NCBI GenBank assembly: GCA_045579705.1
Contig: JAZNMP010000012.1
Coordinates: 1 to 29,433, forward strand
DNA: 29,433 nucleotides
Direction of reading: 5' to 3'
From: Lachnocurva sp045579705
Lineage (GTDB): Bacteria; Bacillota; Clostridia; Lachnospirales; Lachnospiraceae
The notes beneath the pieces were generated by a model. That model was not told the origin of the DNA and searched no databases. It saw nothing but the letters and a program-made list of their open reading frames with translations. This document shows, piece after piece, positions 1 to 8,479 of the stretch; within the stretch, counting starts at the first letter, position 1, and each line of letters begins with the position of its first letter. Position numbers and translations under genes: made by a program.

Positions 1-63
1 GCTGTCAGCAAGCAGACCAAGGATAAATATGATGGATTCAACCATCGACATAGTAAAAGGTGA
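1..63 (+). other. Possible 3' end of an upstream gene cut by the window edge
   Basis: One frame is open from base 1 to a TGA at 61-63, and another ends at a TAA at 24-26. A terminator hairpin follows immediately, so an upstream plus-strand gene probably ends here. Too little is present to choose the frame or recognise a product. Confidence 0.3.
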
Positions 64-88
64 TCACTGTTTATGTGACCACCTTTTC
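55..88 (+). terminator. Hairpin, probable terminator of the upstream gene
   Basis: The arms 55-67 (AAAAGGTGATCAC) and 75-87 (GTGACCACCTTTT) form a 13-bp stem with one G-U pair and a 7-nt loop. The U tract after it is short (TTTTCGTTT). Confidence 0.6.
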
Positions 89-124
89 GTTTGATGTTAT
101 TTTGTTTGTTTTGCCTGTCTACTT

Positions 125-159
125 GACAGACCCCAGATCAAAGGGTCCTGTCTTTTTTT
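125..159 (+). terminator. Rho-independent terminator
   Basis: GACAGACCC (125-133) pairs with GGGTCCTGTC (143-152), with one bulged C, and is followed by a run of seven T. It is the second terminator in tandem and insulates the diguanylate cyclase gene from upstream transcription. Confidence 0.8.
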
Positions 160-215
160 ATAGTTATTTAAGAAATATATAAGATGGAAGCATTTTTTAG
201 ACAATCAAAGAAGAG

Positions 216-221
216 TATAAT
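216..221 (+). promoter_or_regulatory. -10 box (TATAAT) of the diguanylate cyclase gene
   Basis: A perfect TATAAT lies 36 bp before the chosen start codon. No good -35 box is visible at 16-18 bp upstream (only a T run at 193-198), so the promoter is weak or activator dependent. Confidence 0.45.
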
Positions 222-257
222 AAATTAACAGATAATAATGTGAGAAAGGGGATTTTG

Positions 258-2381
258 ATGGTTCACTTATCCGGTTTAAAAAAATATTTGACTATATTTC
301 TTATCTTTCTGATTCTGTTCACGTACTCTATCGGTGCGGAAGCGGCTACGTCTACTACGAAAAAAGATAAATCCGAACAGGTGGTTACGGTTGGCTATTA
401 TTATCGTGAAGGCTTTCAGGAAGGTACTAAGGATGGTGCTGTCAAAAAAGGATATGCTTACGAGTATCTCCAGAAACTATCGTCTATCACTGGCTGGAAA
501 TATAAATATATTTATGGAACCTGGGATGAAATATATCAGAAGTTTACCCAGGGGGAGATCGACTTGCTCGCTGGATTGGACTATGTGGAATTTCGTACTG
601 AGAATATGAATTATCCTGATGTTCCGATGGGAGACGAGGTTTATTATATTTTTGCGAACACCTCTAATTCATCAGTTTCTTCAAATATAGAATCTTTTAA
701 TGGGAAAAAAATAGGTGTAGTCCGTGGTCTTCTAGCAAATATACTCTCTGACTGGTTGAAGAAACACAATATTACTGCTGAGATTGTGACTTATGCTGAT
801 TCTCTAGAAAGAGATGCGGCTTTAGCAGAAGGACTGATTGACTGCACTTTAGATGAGTCTGTTATGGTTGTAAATCGAGATATAGTTCAGCCGCTGGTTA
901 AAGTCGCTGAGGCGGAGATGTTTTTGTGTACGGCAAAGAATAGAACTGATTTGCTAAAACAGCTAAATGATGCTCAGCACAAAATGAACATGGAGGATCC
1001 GTATTATAAAAACATGCTGATTCAGAAATACTATAACTATAGTGTTGCTTCTAGAAATCTGACAGTAGAAGAACAGGCATGGATTAAGGATAAGAAGGAA
1101 ATCAAAGTCGGATATTTTGATAATTATATGCCCTTCAGTGGAACTGATAAGTTTGGAAAGCCTACAGGAGCGCTTATTGAGTTACTTCCGACTGTTTTAA
1201 AAAATGTAGGTTTGGAAGATAAGTTACAAATCAAGTATGTGAAATACAAAGATTGCGCGGACATGGTGAAAGACTTACGAGAGGAAAAGATAGATTTGGC
1301 ATTTCCTGTTACCGATAATGTGTATTTTCAGGAACAGTTAGGAATTTATGCGTCCAGATCTTGTATAAACGCAAATACTGATTTGATCTATAAGGGTAAA
1401 TATAATGAGAAAACGATGTCGAAAGTTGCTGTAAACAGGAATAACCTGTATCAGATAAATTACCTCAAGGTTAATTTGCCGGATTCAAAAGTAGTATATT
1501 GCAATTCTATCGATGAATGCTTGAAATATATAGCTGCGAACAAGGCTTCCTGTACTATTTTGAATTCATACAGATCGAAGTTTTATCTAGAAAATTCAAA
1601 ATATACTGGCTTTTCTTCGCTTACAATGTCTGTAAGATCAAATAGATGTTTTGGAGTAAGTCGATCAAATATAGTATTCCTGTCAATCCTGAATCGAGGA
1701 ATAGGAACTTTGCCACAAGATTATATGATTAATATCATGTATAAATATGATAAAGGAATGCGTACGTATACATTGCTGGATTATATGAGAGAACATTCTT
1801 TAGAGACGATAGTTGTTGCAGTAGGCATCTTTCTGGTTGGGATACTGTTTATCGGTATAATACTTAATAAATCTAAGTATCAAAAGATATATGATACTAT
1901 GGCGCATAGGGATAGTATGACATCATTGCTTAATCGTCGAGCGTACGAAGAAAAGTTTAATGCCTTGGCAAAAGATGGCGTTCCAGATGATTTGGTATAT
2001 GTCTCTATGGATATAAATGGTTTAAAGGTTGTAAATGATAAATTGGGACATGATGCAGGCGATGAATTGATAATAGGCGCATCTTCCTGTTTTAGATCAG
2101 CACTTACGTTCTATGGGAAGGTATACAGAACTGGCGGTGATGAGTTTATAGGTATCATTCAGGCTAGTGAAAGGGAAGTTCAGGATATAAAACAGCAGTT
2201 AGAGGAAAAAATAAAGGCCTGGCGAGGAGAGCTGGTTGAGAATGCGCATATTTCTGTGGGCTTTGTAGAGAAGAGGGAATTTCCTGATTATACTATCGTG
2301 GAAATCGCGAAGGAAGCGGATAAGCGTATGTATGATATGAAGAATAAATTCTACCAACGTATGCGTAAAAACCAAATATAA
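258..2381 (+). CDS. Membrane diguanylate cyclase with two extracytoplasmic solute-binding domains
   Basis: This predicted 707-aa sensor enzyme makes cyclic di-GMP from two GTP. The start is ATG 258, preceded by AAAGGGG with a 6-nt gap. The frame also opens at a GTG at 240, but the ribosome site lies inside that extension. Residues 1-30 form a signal peptide or N-terminal anchor. Residues 41-270 and 280-500 look like two periplasmic-binding-protein type 3 (amino-acid-binding-like) domains outside the membrane. A transmembrane segment covers about 515-537, and a GGDEF domain fills the C-terminus with an intact GGDEF at about 626-630 and the DxLTxLxNRR-like entry motif. The RxxD inhibitory site expected five residues before GGDEF is missing, so product inhibition through that site is unlikely. 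There is no EAL or HD-GYP partner nearby. Domain calls are by pattern; the ligand is unknown. Confidence 0.88.
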   Translation: MVHLSGLKKYLTIFLIFLILFTYSIGAEAATSTTKKDKSEQVVTVGYYYREGFQEGTKDGAVKKGYAYEYLQKLSSITGWKYKYIYGTWDEIYQKFTQGEIDLLAGLDYVEFRTENMNYPDVPMGDEVYYIFANTSNSSVSSNIESFNGKKIGVVRGLLANILSDWLKKHNITAEIVTYADSLERDAALAEGLIDCTLDESVMVVNRDIVQPLVKVAEAEMFLCTAKNRTDLLKQLNDAQHKMNMEDPYYKNMLIQKYYNYSVASRNLTVEEQAWIKDKKEIKVGYFDNYMPFSGTDKFGKPTGALIELLPTVLKNVGLEDKLQIKYVKYKDCADMVKDLREEKIDLAFPVTDNVYFQEQLGIYASRSCINANTDLIYKGKYNEKTMSKVAVNRNNLYQINYLKVNLPDSKVVYCNSIDECLKYIAANKASCTILNSYRSKFYLENSKYTGFSSLTMSVRSNRCFGVSRSNIVFLSILNRGIGTLPQDYMINIMYKYDKGMRTYTLLDYMREHSLETIVVAVGIFLVGILFIGIILNKSKYQKIYDTMAHRDSMTSLLNRRAYEEKFNALAKDGVPDDLVYVSMDINGLKVVNDKLGHDAGDELIIGASSCFRSALTFYGKVYRTGGDEFIGIIQASEREVQDIKQQLEEKIKAWRGELVENAHISVGFVEKREFPDYTIVEIAKEADKRMYDMKNKFYQRMRKNQI

Positions 2382-2401
2382 ATAAATTTTTGTTATAACT
2401 G

Positions 2402-2430
2402 TTGACGTAGGGTAATGCAGATGTTAGTAT
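2402..2430 (+). promoter_or_regulatory. Promoter of the chemotaxis receptor gene
   Basis: TTGACG (2402-2407), a 17-bp spacer and TAGTAT (2425-2430) form a good sigma-A-type promoter in the 89-bp gap between the two signalling genes. No sigma-D flagellar consensus was seen. Confidence 0.55.
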
Positions 2431-2470
2431 TGACAATCGTGTTTTAAGAATAACGAAAGGACCCATAAGG

Positions 2471-4183
2471 ATGAGTAATAACGTATCTAAAAAACAGTTT
2501 AACTTGCATTCGATTTACGTAAAAATTTTGGCAATTGTACTAGTTAGTATTCTTGCATTTTCACTGTTGAATGTTCTATTTATAATTCCAAAGGCTAGAG
2601 ACACTATTAAGAAGACTAGTGAAAATAATATGCAGGATATTGCAACACTTTCTTCAGATTTAGTAGAGGAAGAAATCGAAAACCTCGGTGAGAAAAAAGT
2701 AGACTATGAGGTTTTGAAGCCTATACTCGATGGAAAAGGATTGAATGGAATCAGTTCTAGCTATGTGTATGTAGTAGATGGTAAGGGTATATTCAAATAC
2801 CATAAGAAGTCTGACAAGGTTGGAACAGAAATCTTTAACGATGATGTAAAGAAAATCCTCGAAGAAATCCCAACTGGAAACTACAAGGCAAATGGAGTAT
2901 TCCATTATAAAGATGAGAACGGTGTTGTAAAGTACGCTGCTTATCAGGTAATCAAGTCAACAGGCTGGGTAACAGTTATCGTTGGTGACGAGAATGAAGT
3001 TCTCGCTGAAATCAACAATGTACGTAATCTTGGATTTATTTTTTCAGCGGTAGCTGCTGTTCTGATTCTCTTAATCGGAATCTTTGCAGGAAAGAGTATT
3101 ACAAAGCCAATTCAGATTATAACTGATGTTGTAAAGAATGTCGGAAAGCTTGACTTCTCAGCAAACGATGCTCTAATTCATATTGAAGAAAATAAAGATG
3201 AAACTGGTGTTATGGCTAGAGCTGTGGCAGATATGGAAGACAGCCTTCGTGATATGGTTGGCAGAATCACAAATACTTCTGTAGACCTCGAAGGACATGC
3301 GCATAAGCTGAAAGACATCACTACAGAAATCGATGCTGCAAATGCTGATAACTCAGCAACTTCAGAGGAATTGGCTGCATCTATGGAAGAAACTAGTGCT
3401 ACTACAGATGTAATCAGCGAGAGAACAGTTGTAATCAAGGCTAATGCTGATGAAATCGCTGTTGAAGCAAAGAACGGTGCTGATGTTGCAAAGGAAATCA
3501 GTGATAAGGCTGATAGAATTCATAGAGAGACAGTAGAAGCTAGACAGAAGACAGAAGCTATTTACGAAGAAATCAATCGTGAAGGTCAGGAGGCTCTCGA
3601 GAAGTCAAAGGCTGTAGAAAAGGTTAATACACTAGCTTCAGCTATTCAGGATATCGCAAACCAGACAAATCTCCTCGCGCTTAACGCTTCTATCGAAGCT
3701 GCACGTGCTGGTGAAGCAGGAAGAGGATTCGCAGTAGTTGCTACTGAAATCGGTTCTCTTGCTACTCAGTCTAGTGACACAGTTGCGGGGATTATGGAAA
3801 TCGTCTCTGAGGTTCAGAGCTCAGTGTCTGCTATGAGTGAGTGCTTAGAGAGAACTCTAAACTACATCGAGACAGATATCTCTAAAGATTACGACAACTT
3901 CCTCGAAGTAGCAAATGACTATCAGGAGGATGCAAACGGATTCTCAGATTCTATGGGAAATATTTACGAGAAGATTTCAGAACTTCAGGAATCTACAACA
4001 TCTATTTCTCAGTCAGTAGAAGAAATTTCGCGTACAGTAGCAGAAGCTGCAAACGCTGTTACTACAGTTGCTGAGAAGGCTACAGATGTAGCTAACCTCT
4101 CTGACGGAGTAGTAAAGGTTGTAGCTGCTACAGAAGATAACAGCTCAGATTTGAAGGACATCAAGGATTCATTCACACTTTAA
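2471..4183 (+). CDS. Methyl-accepting chemotaxis protein with Cache sensor domain
   Basis: This 570-aa chemoreceptor probably senses an external ligand and controls CheA through CheW. Its order is an N-terminal transmembrane helix (about 16-38), a single Cache-type extracellular domain (about 45-180), a second transmembrane helix (about 188-208), a HAMP linker, and a long cytoplasmic coiled coil. The highly conserved signalling tip (NQTNLLALNASIEAARAGEA) starts near residue 397. The ATG at 2471 follows AAAGGA with a 9-nt gap. No other che or flagellar gene is nearby, so it is an orphan receptor. Codon use is narrow, with CTC common for Leu as in the next gene, which suggests good expression (inference). 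The role is certain at family level and the ligand unknown. Confidence 0.95.
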   Translation: MSNNVSKKQFNLHSIYVKILAIVLVSILAFSLLNVLFIIPKARDTIKKTSENNMQDIATLSSDLVEEEIENLGEKKVDYEVLKPILDGKGLNGISSSYVYVVDGKGIFKYHKKSDKVGTEIFNDDVKKILEEIPTGNYKANGVFHYKDENGVVKYAAYQVIKSTGWVTVIVGDENEVLAEINNVRNLGFIFSAVAAVLILLIGIFAGKSITKPIQIITDVVKNVGKLDFSANDALIHIEENKDETGVMARAVADMEDSLRDMVGRITNTSVDLEGHAHKLKDITTEIDAANADNSATSEELAASMEETSATTDVISERTVVIKANADEIAVEAKNGADVAKEISDKADRIHRETVEARQKTEAIYEEINREGQEALEKSKAVEKVNTLASAIQDIANQTNLLALNASIEAARAGEAGRGFAVVATEIGSLATQSSDTVAGIMEIVSEVQSSVSAMSECLERTLNYIETDISKDYDNFLEVANDYQEDANGFSDSMGNIYEKISELQESTTSISQSVEEISRTVAEAANAVTTVAEKATDVANLSDGVVKVVAATEDNSSDLKDIKDSFTL

Positions 4184-4215
4184 TCCCGCGTGTTGTCGGA
4201 AGATAATTTTATATT

Positions 4216-4253
4216 GGAAACGATATTTTTCTATTAGGAAAAGAATAGTTTCC
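4216..4253 (+). promoter_or_regulatory. Stem-loop overlapping the next palindrome
   Basis: GGAAAC (4216-4221) pairs with GTTTCC (4248-4253), and the inner parts (TATTTTTC and GAAAAGAATA) also pair with one bulge region. It has no T tract. Its right arm shares bases 4250-4253 with the left arm of the palindrome at 4250-4314, so the two structures exclude each other. Confidence 0.45.
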
Positions 4254-4314
4254 TCCATTGTTATATTTCTTGTGTTAAAATTCTATTAGTGACAAGAAAT
4301 TAACAATGGAGGAA
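4250..4314 (+). promoter_or_regulatory. Large palindrome covering promoter and Shine-Dalgarno of the 2-enoate-reductase-like gene
   Basis: A perfect 14-bp inverted repeat has arms 4250-4263 (TTCCTCCATTGTTA) and 4301-4314 (TAACAATGGAGGAA). A second inner pair, 4266-4273 with 4292-4299 (TTTCTTGT and ACAAGAAA), lies within it. The right arm contains the ribosome site GGAGG of the gene at 4322. The loop contains an extended -10 (TGTTAAAAT, 4273-4281). It may be an operator dyad on DNA or, if transcribed from upstream, an RNA hairpin that hides the ribosome site. Confidence 0.6.
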
Positions 4315-4321
4315 TTTTTTT

Positions 4322-6313
4322 ATGAAGTACAGAGAGTTATTTGCTCCGATACAAATCGGAAAACTCGAAATTCCTAACCGTTATGCAATGGCTCCTATGG
4401 GACCTCTCGGTCTCGGAGATTGTGAAGGTGGTTGGAATCAGAAGGGTATTGATTATTACACTAGACGTGCTGCTGGTGGTGTAGGCCTAATTATTACAGG
4501 TGTTACTTTTTCTGACACTGAAGTAGAGAAGCCTTCATTTCCAAATACACCAAACAGTACTTATAACCCAGTACAGTTTGTTAGAACCAGCCGTGAGATG
4601 ACAGAGAGGGTTCATGCTTATGGCTCAAAGATCTTTCTACAGATGAGCGGTGGTTTCGGTCGAGTTACTATTCCTACAAACCTCGGTGAGTTCCCACCTG
4701 TATCTGCATCTGAGATCCCTCATAGATGGCTCGATAAAACTTGTCGTGCGCTTACTAAAGAGGAAATCAGAGGAATCGTAGAAAGCTTCGGAAAAGGTGC
4801 TTATAACGCAAAGAGAGCTGGTTTCGATGGTGTTGAAATTCATGCTGTTCACGAAGGATATCTGATCGATCAGTTTGCTATTTCATTCTTCAATCATAGA
4901 ACAGATGAGTATGGTGGATCTCTCGAAAACAGACTTAGATTTGCAAAGGAGATTCGTGAGGAAATCGCAAAGACTTGCGGATGGGATTTCCCGGTAGCTA
5001 TGAGATTCTCTCTCAAATCTATGGTTAAAGACTGGAGAGAAGGCGCTCTTCCAGGAGAAGAATTTGAGGAAAAAGGTCGAGATATCGACGAAGGAATCGA
5101 AGCAGCTAAGCTTCTCGAGAAATTCGGATATGATGCTCTCGATGTAGATGCCGGTACTTACGATGCATGGTGGTGGAATCACCCACCTATGTATATGGAA
5201 AAAGCTCCATATAAGAAATTTGCAGAGATCGTTAAGCAGAATGTAAACGTTCCAGTTATTATGGCTGGTCGTGTAGATAATCCTGATACAGCTCTCGACT
5301 GCCTCAACAGTGGAATCTGTGATGTGATTTCTCTCGGACGTCCACTTCTCGCAGATCCTGATATCGTTAAGAAGATTAGAACTGAGAGACTTTCTGAGAT
5401 TCGTCCTTGTATCTCATGCCAGGAAGGTTGTATGGGACGTATTCAGACATATTCTCTTATCAACTGTGCAGTTAACCCACAGGCTGGTAAAGAACGTACT
5501 AATAAGCTTAACCCTGTTACAAAACAGAAAAAGGTTGCTGTAATCGGTGGTGGTCCTGCTGGTTGTGAGGCTGCCAGAGTTCTCGCAGAGAGAGGACATA
5601 AGCCAGTTCTATTCGAGGCTACAAATCGTCTCGGAGGAAATTTGATTCCAGGTGGTGCTCCTTCATTCAAAGAAGACGATATCGCACTTGCTCAGTGGTA
5701 TACTGATGAACTCGCTCGTCTCGGTGTCGAAGTACATATGAACACCAGAGTAGAGGCTGATGAACTTAGAAAGGGCGATTATGACAGTGTAATCGTGGCT
5801 ACAGGTTCTCGTCCAAAGATGTTCTCACTCGGTGATGACGAAAAAGTTTACTCTGCAGAACAGGTTCTCCTCGGTGAGAAAGATACAGGAGATCAGGTAG
5901 TCGTAGTTGGTGCTGGTCTCGTAGGATGTGAGCTCGCTCTCGACCTTGCTTTAAAGGGAAAGAAAGTTACTATCGTAGAAGCTCTCGACAAGATTATGGC
6001 AGTAAACGGACCACTTTGCTCAGCAAACAAAGAGATGCTTGAGAAGCTGATTCCGTTCAACGATATCGATGTAATCACTAGTGCAAAGGTAACTGGTTAC
6101 AAAGATGGAGTTCTCTCTGCAGAAGTAGAAGGCGGAGTAAAGAATCTCGATGCAGATTCAGTAGTTCTCTGTGTTGGCTATAGAAGTGAGAGTTCACTCT
6201 ATGAAGAATTGAAGTATGACCTGGATGAAATCTATCAGCTGGGCGATGCAAAGAAGGTTTCAAATATCATGTATGCTATTTGGGACGCATTTGAAGTTGC
6301 AAACCATATATAG
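4322..6313 (+). CDS. 2-Enoate-reductase-like old yellow enzyme (FMN, FAD, 4Fe-4S)
   Basis: This 663-aa flavoenzyme belongs to the FadH / 2-enoate reductase / BaiCD-BaiH group, which reduces C=C bonds of enoates or dienoyl-CoA with NAD(P)H in the cytoplasm. Residues 1-350 form the FMN-binding TIM barrel with NHRTDEYGGSLENR and the HAVHEGY motif that I associate with 2-enoate reductases. The 4Fe-4S cysteines are C363, C366, C370 and C382 (CxxCxxxCx11C). A GGGPAG FAD fingerprint lies near residue 408 and a second GAGLVG nucleotide fold near 528. The length matches the family (about 640-670). The start ATG has GGAGG 8 nt upstream, inside a palindrome. The gene is monocistronic, with its own terminator. 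A fermentative role such as reduction of unsaturated acids from amino acid breakdown is inference; the exact substrate cannot be read. Confidence 0.9.
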   Translation: MKYRELFAPIQIGKLEIPNRYAMAPMGPLGLGDCEGGWNQKGIDYYTRRAAGGVGLIITGVTFSDTEVEKPSFPNTPNSTYNPVQFVRTSREMTERVHAYGSKIFLQMSGGFGRVTIPTNLGEFPPVSASEIPHRWLDKTCRALTKEEIRGIVESFGKGAYNAKRAGFDGVEIHAVHEGYLIDQFAISFFNHRTDEYGGSLENRLRFAKEIREEIAKTCGWDFPVAMRFSLKSMVKDWREGALPGEEFEEKGRDIDEGIEAAKLLEKFGYDALDVDAGTYDAWWWNHPPMYMEKAPYKKFAEIVKQNVNVPVIMAGRVDNPDTALDCLNSGICDVISLGRPLLADPDIVKKIRTERLSEIRPCISCQEGCMGRIQTYSLINCAVNPQAGKERTNKLNPVTKQKKVAVIGGGPAGCEAARVLAERGHKPVLFEATNRLGGNLIPGGAPSFKEDDIALAQWYTDELARLGVEVHMNTRVEADELRKGDYDSVIVATGSRPKMFSLGDDEKVYSAEQVLLGEKDTGDQVVVVGAGLVGCELALDLALKGKKVTIVEALDKIMAVNGPLCSANKEMLEKLIPFNDIDVITSAKVTGYKDGVLSAEVEGGVKNLDADSVVLCVGYRSESSLYEELKYDLDEIYQLGDAKKVSNIMYAIWDAFEVANHI

Positions 6314-6355
6314 GTTTGACCCTATTACAAATTACATAAATTCTATCTTATCCTT

Positions 6356-6394
6356 ATCCCCGGAACTCCCCCCTATTAGTTCCGGGGATTCTTT
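6356..6394 (+). terminator. Rho-independent terminator of the 2-enoate-reductase-like gene
   Basis: A perfect 12-bp stem has arms 6356-6367 (ATCCCCGGAACT) and 6378-6389 (AGTTCCGGGGAT), a 10-nt loop and a short T-rich tail (TCTTTGT). It lies about 40 bp after the stop codon. Confidence 0.8.
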
Positions 6395-6479
6395 GTATTC
6401 ATCTATCTTTGACTTTAAATTAAGGCTTATATCCTTTAATATAGAAGAGGTTTCGATTAAATATACACAGGGAAAAAAC

Positions 6480-7343
6480 ATGGACACAAAAGCATTTAGA
6501 TATTTTAATGCGGTTTATGAAGAAGGAAACATTCATGAAGCTGCCAGAAAACTCTTTATATCACCTCAGGGGTTAGGAAAGATTATAAGAACCCTGGAGA
6601 GTGAATTTGATACAACTTTTTTCATTAGATCTAAAACCGGAATCGTTCCGACAGAGAGCGGCGTTGAGTTTTATAGATGGTCAAAGGATTTCGCGGACAA
6701 ATTAAATCTGGTACATGATAGAATTAAAGAAATCGATGCCAGTCGACTGAGTCTGAGGGTGGCTATAGCTAATGGCACTGCAAAGGCATATGACATGGAC
6801 AGATTTGAGGCGTTTCTAAACTTCGATTCAAATATCGATGTACAGATCTATGAATACGAGAATCTCGAGCTTATAGAGAAGCTTCTGTCTTCTGAAGTAG
6901 ATATAGGGCTCGTTATAGGAAAGAGCCAGGATAACCGTATATCACAGAGTCTGAGCCTGTCTCTGCCGTTAGGCATGATGGTGTACAAAGGTCATCCTTT
7001 TTTCGAAAGAGAGGCACTTAATATCGCGGATTTAAAGAATGAAGAGCTGATCTCTATGAATGAGAATTTCAGGATTTATCATATATTAAAGGATGCCTGT
7101 CTGGCGGAGGGCTTTGAGCCGAATATAAAACTGGTTGCAGCGGATGGTGAGACGCTGAATCGTTTCTGCGAGAAGAAGATGGGACTCGCCTTTACACCGG
7201 AATTTTTGAATATGAATATTAAGGATACGAGGTTTATTCCTTTTGAGAACAGAGGGATGACCTGGGATATCTATATGACCTGGTTGAAGGACAAAGAGAA
7301 CATGGCTGCAATCCAGGCATTTAAGAAGAGGTTTGAGGTATAG
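6480..7343 (+). CDS. LysR-family transcriptional regulator
   Basis: This 287-aa regulator has an N-terminal winged helix-turn-helix (about residues 1-60, with EGNIHEAARKLFISPQGLGK as recognition region) and a C-terminal substrate-binding-like effector domain. The frame is open from 6216, but the first 88 codons overlap the previous gene and terminator. ATG 6480 gives the standard LysR N-terminus and follows AGGGA with a 6-nt gap. It lies downstream of the flavoenzyme gene and not divergent from it, separated by a terminator, and 3 nt before a lipid kinase gene. It could control the flavoenzyme palindrome at 4250-4314 or its own operon; neither is shown by sequence alone. Confidence 0.9.
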   Translation: MDTKAFRYFNAVYEEGNIHEAARKLFISPQGLGKIIRTLESEFDTTFFIRSKTGIVPTESGVEFYRWSKDFADKLNLVHDRIKEIDASRLSLRVAIANGTAKAYDMDRFEAFLNFDSNIDVQIYEYENLELIEKLLSSEVDIGLVIGKSQDNRISQSLSLSLPLGMMVYKGHPFFEREALNIADLKNEELISMNENFRIYHILKDACLAEGFEPNIKLVAADGETLNRFCEKKMGLAFTPEFLNMNIKDTRFIPFENRGMTWDIYMTWLKDKENMAAIQAFKKRFEV

Positions 7344-7346
7344 AAC

Positions 7347-8282
7347 ATGAAATATATATTTATAGTAAATCCGATTTCTGGAAAGCAGAATAATATTGCC
7401 CAGATTCGAGGAAAGATAGCTGAGTCTAAATATAAAGACAATATGGAAGTTTATGTCACAAAGGAAAAGGGTGATGCGACGCGTTTCGTAACCGAGTGGG
7501 CGAGCACTCACGACGAGGAAGTTCGCTTTATATCCTGTGGCGGCGACGGAACATTGAATGAGGTTGCTAATGGCGCTATGAAGGCGATAGAGGCTGGCAG
7601 AGACCGTGATAGCATGAGTATTAGCTGTTATCCTTGCGGCAGTGGTAATGACTTCGTAAAAAGTTTCGGTGGAGCGGAAAGATTCCTCTCAGTCGATGGC
7701 CTGGTAGAAGCTGGAAATAAAAGTCTCGACATTCTGAAAGTAGGAGATATGTACAGTATCAATATCGTAAACTTTGGATTTGATACGAGAGTTATCGAAG
7801 TGCTTGATAGTGAACGACTGAAGCATGGTCACGGGGGAAAACAGTATTATTTGAAGGGAGTGCTGGTTGCTCTCGTGGATTCTATGAAGACAAAGTGTGA
7901 AGTCTATTGTGATGGTGTGCTTATGAATCCGGAAGGTGAAGCTTTGCTTTGTACACTTGCGAATGGACAGTATGTAGGCGGTTCGTTTCACTGTGCACCC
8001 CGTGCAAAGATGGATGACGGCTTAGTGGATGTATGCCTCGTTAAATGCGTATCCAGAGGAAAATTCGTCCAGTGTGTTGGCTCATATTCGAATGGTACAC
8101 ATCTGGAGAATCCAAAGCTTAAATCAGCTATCAGGTACACACAGGCCAGAAATATCAGAGTAGAGGCTACACCGGGATTTGCGTATACTTTGGATGGCGA
8201 GCTTGTATATGATACACATTTTGAGCTTGAGATAGTACATAAAGCGATTAATTTTGCAGTACCAAAGAAAGTAGACAACTAA
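7347..8282 (+). CDS. YegS/diacylglycerol-kinase-family lipid kinase
   Basis: This 311-aa cytoplasmic or membrane-associated kinase of the DAGK catalytic family phosphorylates a lipid hydroxyl such as diacylglycerol with ATP. It has the N-terminal NPxSG motif (NPISGK, residues 8-13) and the nucleotide-binding GGDGTLNEV motif (65-73), then the conserved PCGSGNDF stretch. Length fits the family (about 290-320). Only 3 nt separate it from the LysR gene, with GAGG in the end of that gene as ribosome site, so the two are probably cotranscribed. The lipid substrate cannot be assigned. Confidence 0.9.
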   Translation: MKYIFIVNPISGKQNNIAQIRGKIAESKYKDNMEVYVTKEKGDATRFVTEWASTHDEEVRFISCGGDGTLNEVANGAMKAIEAGRDRDSMSISCYPCGSGNDFVKSFGGAERFLSVDGLVEAGNKSLDILKVGDMYSINIVNFGFDTRVIEVLDSERLKHGHGGKQYYLKGVLVALVDSMKTKCEVYCDGVLMNPEGEALLCTLANGQYVGGSFHCAPRAKMDDGLVDVCLVKCVSRGKFVQCVGSYSNGTHLENPKLKSAIRYTQARNIRVEATPGFAYTLDGELVYDTHFELEIVHKAINFAVPKKVDN

Positions 8283-8302
8283 ATAGAGATATCTATATAT
8301 GC

Positions 8303-8343
8303 GAAAAGGCGCTTAGTTGGGGAAACTAAGCGCCTTTTCAATA
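8303..8343 (+). terminator. Strong terminator after the lipid kinase gene
   Basis: A perfect 16-bp stem has arms 8303-8318 and 8324-8339 (GCGCTTAGTT core) with a 5-nt loop, and ends in CCTTTTC. The A-rich start of the left arm may also let it work for the convergent LysR gene on the minus strand. Confidence 0.85.
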
Positions 8344-8479
8344 TAGGGATTTTGTTTTTAGGGATGCGTTAAGAGTAATATCTAAGCCTATAGGGATCAC
8401 TTAGATACCTTGAATACTTACCGCATTACGTATTAAATAATAACGTAAGTTTTACTTATAGTCAAATAGAATTTTCTTA

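Noticed and set aside
6216..6479. N-terminal extension of the LysR protein at 6480
   Set aside because: It overlaps the end of the flavoenzyme gene and crosses its terminator. The family N-terminus begins at the ATG at 6480.
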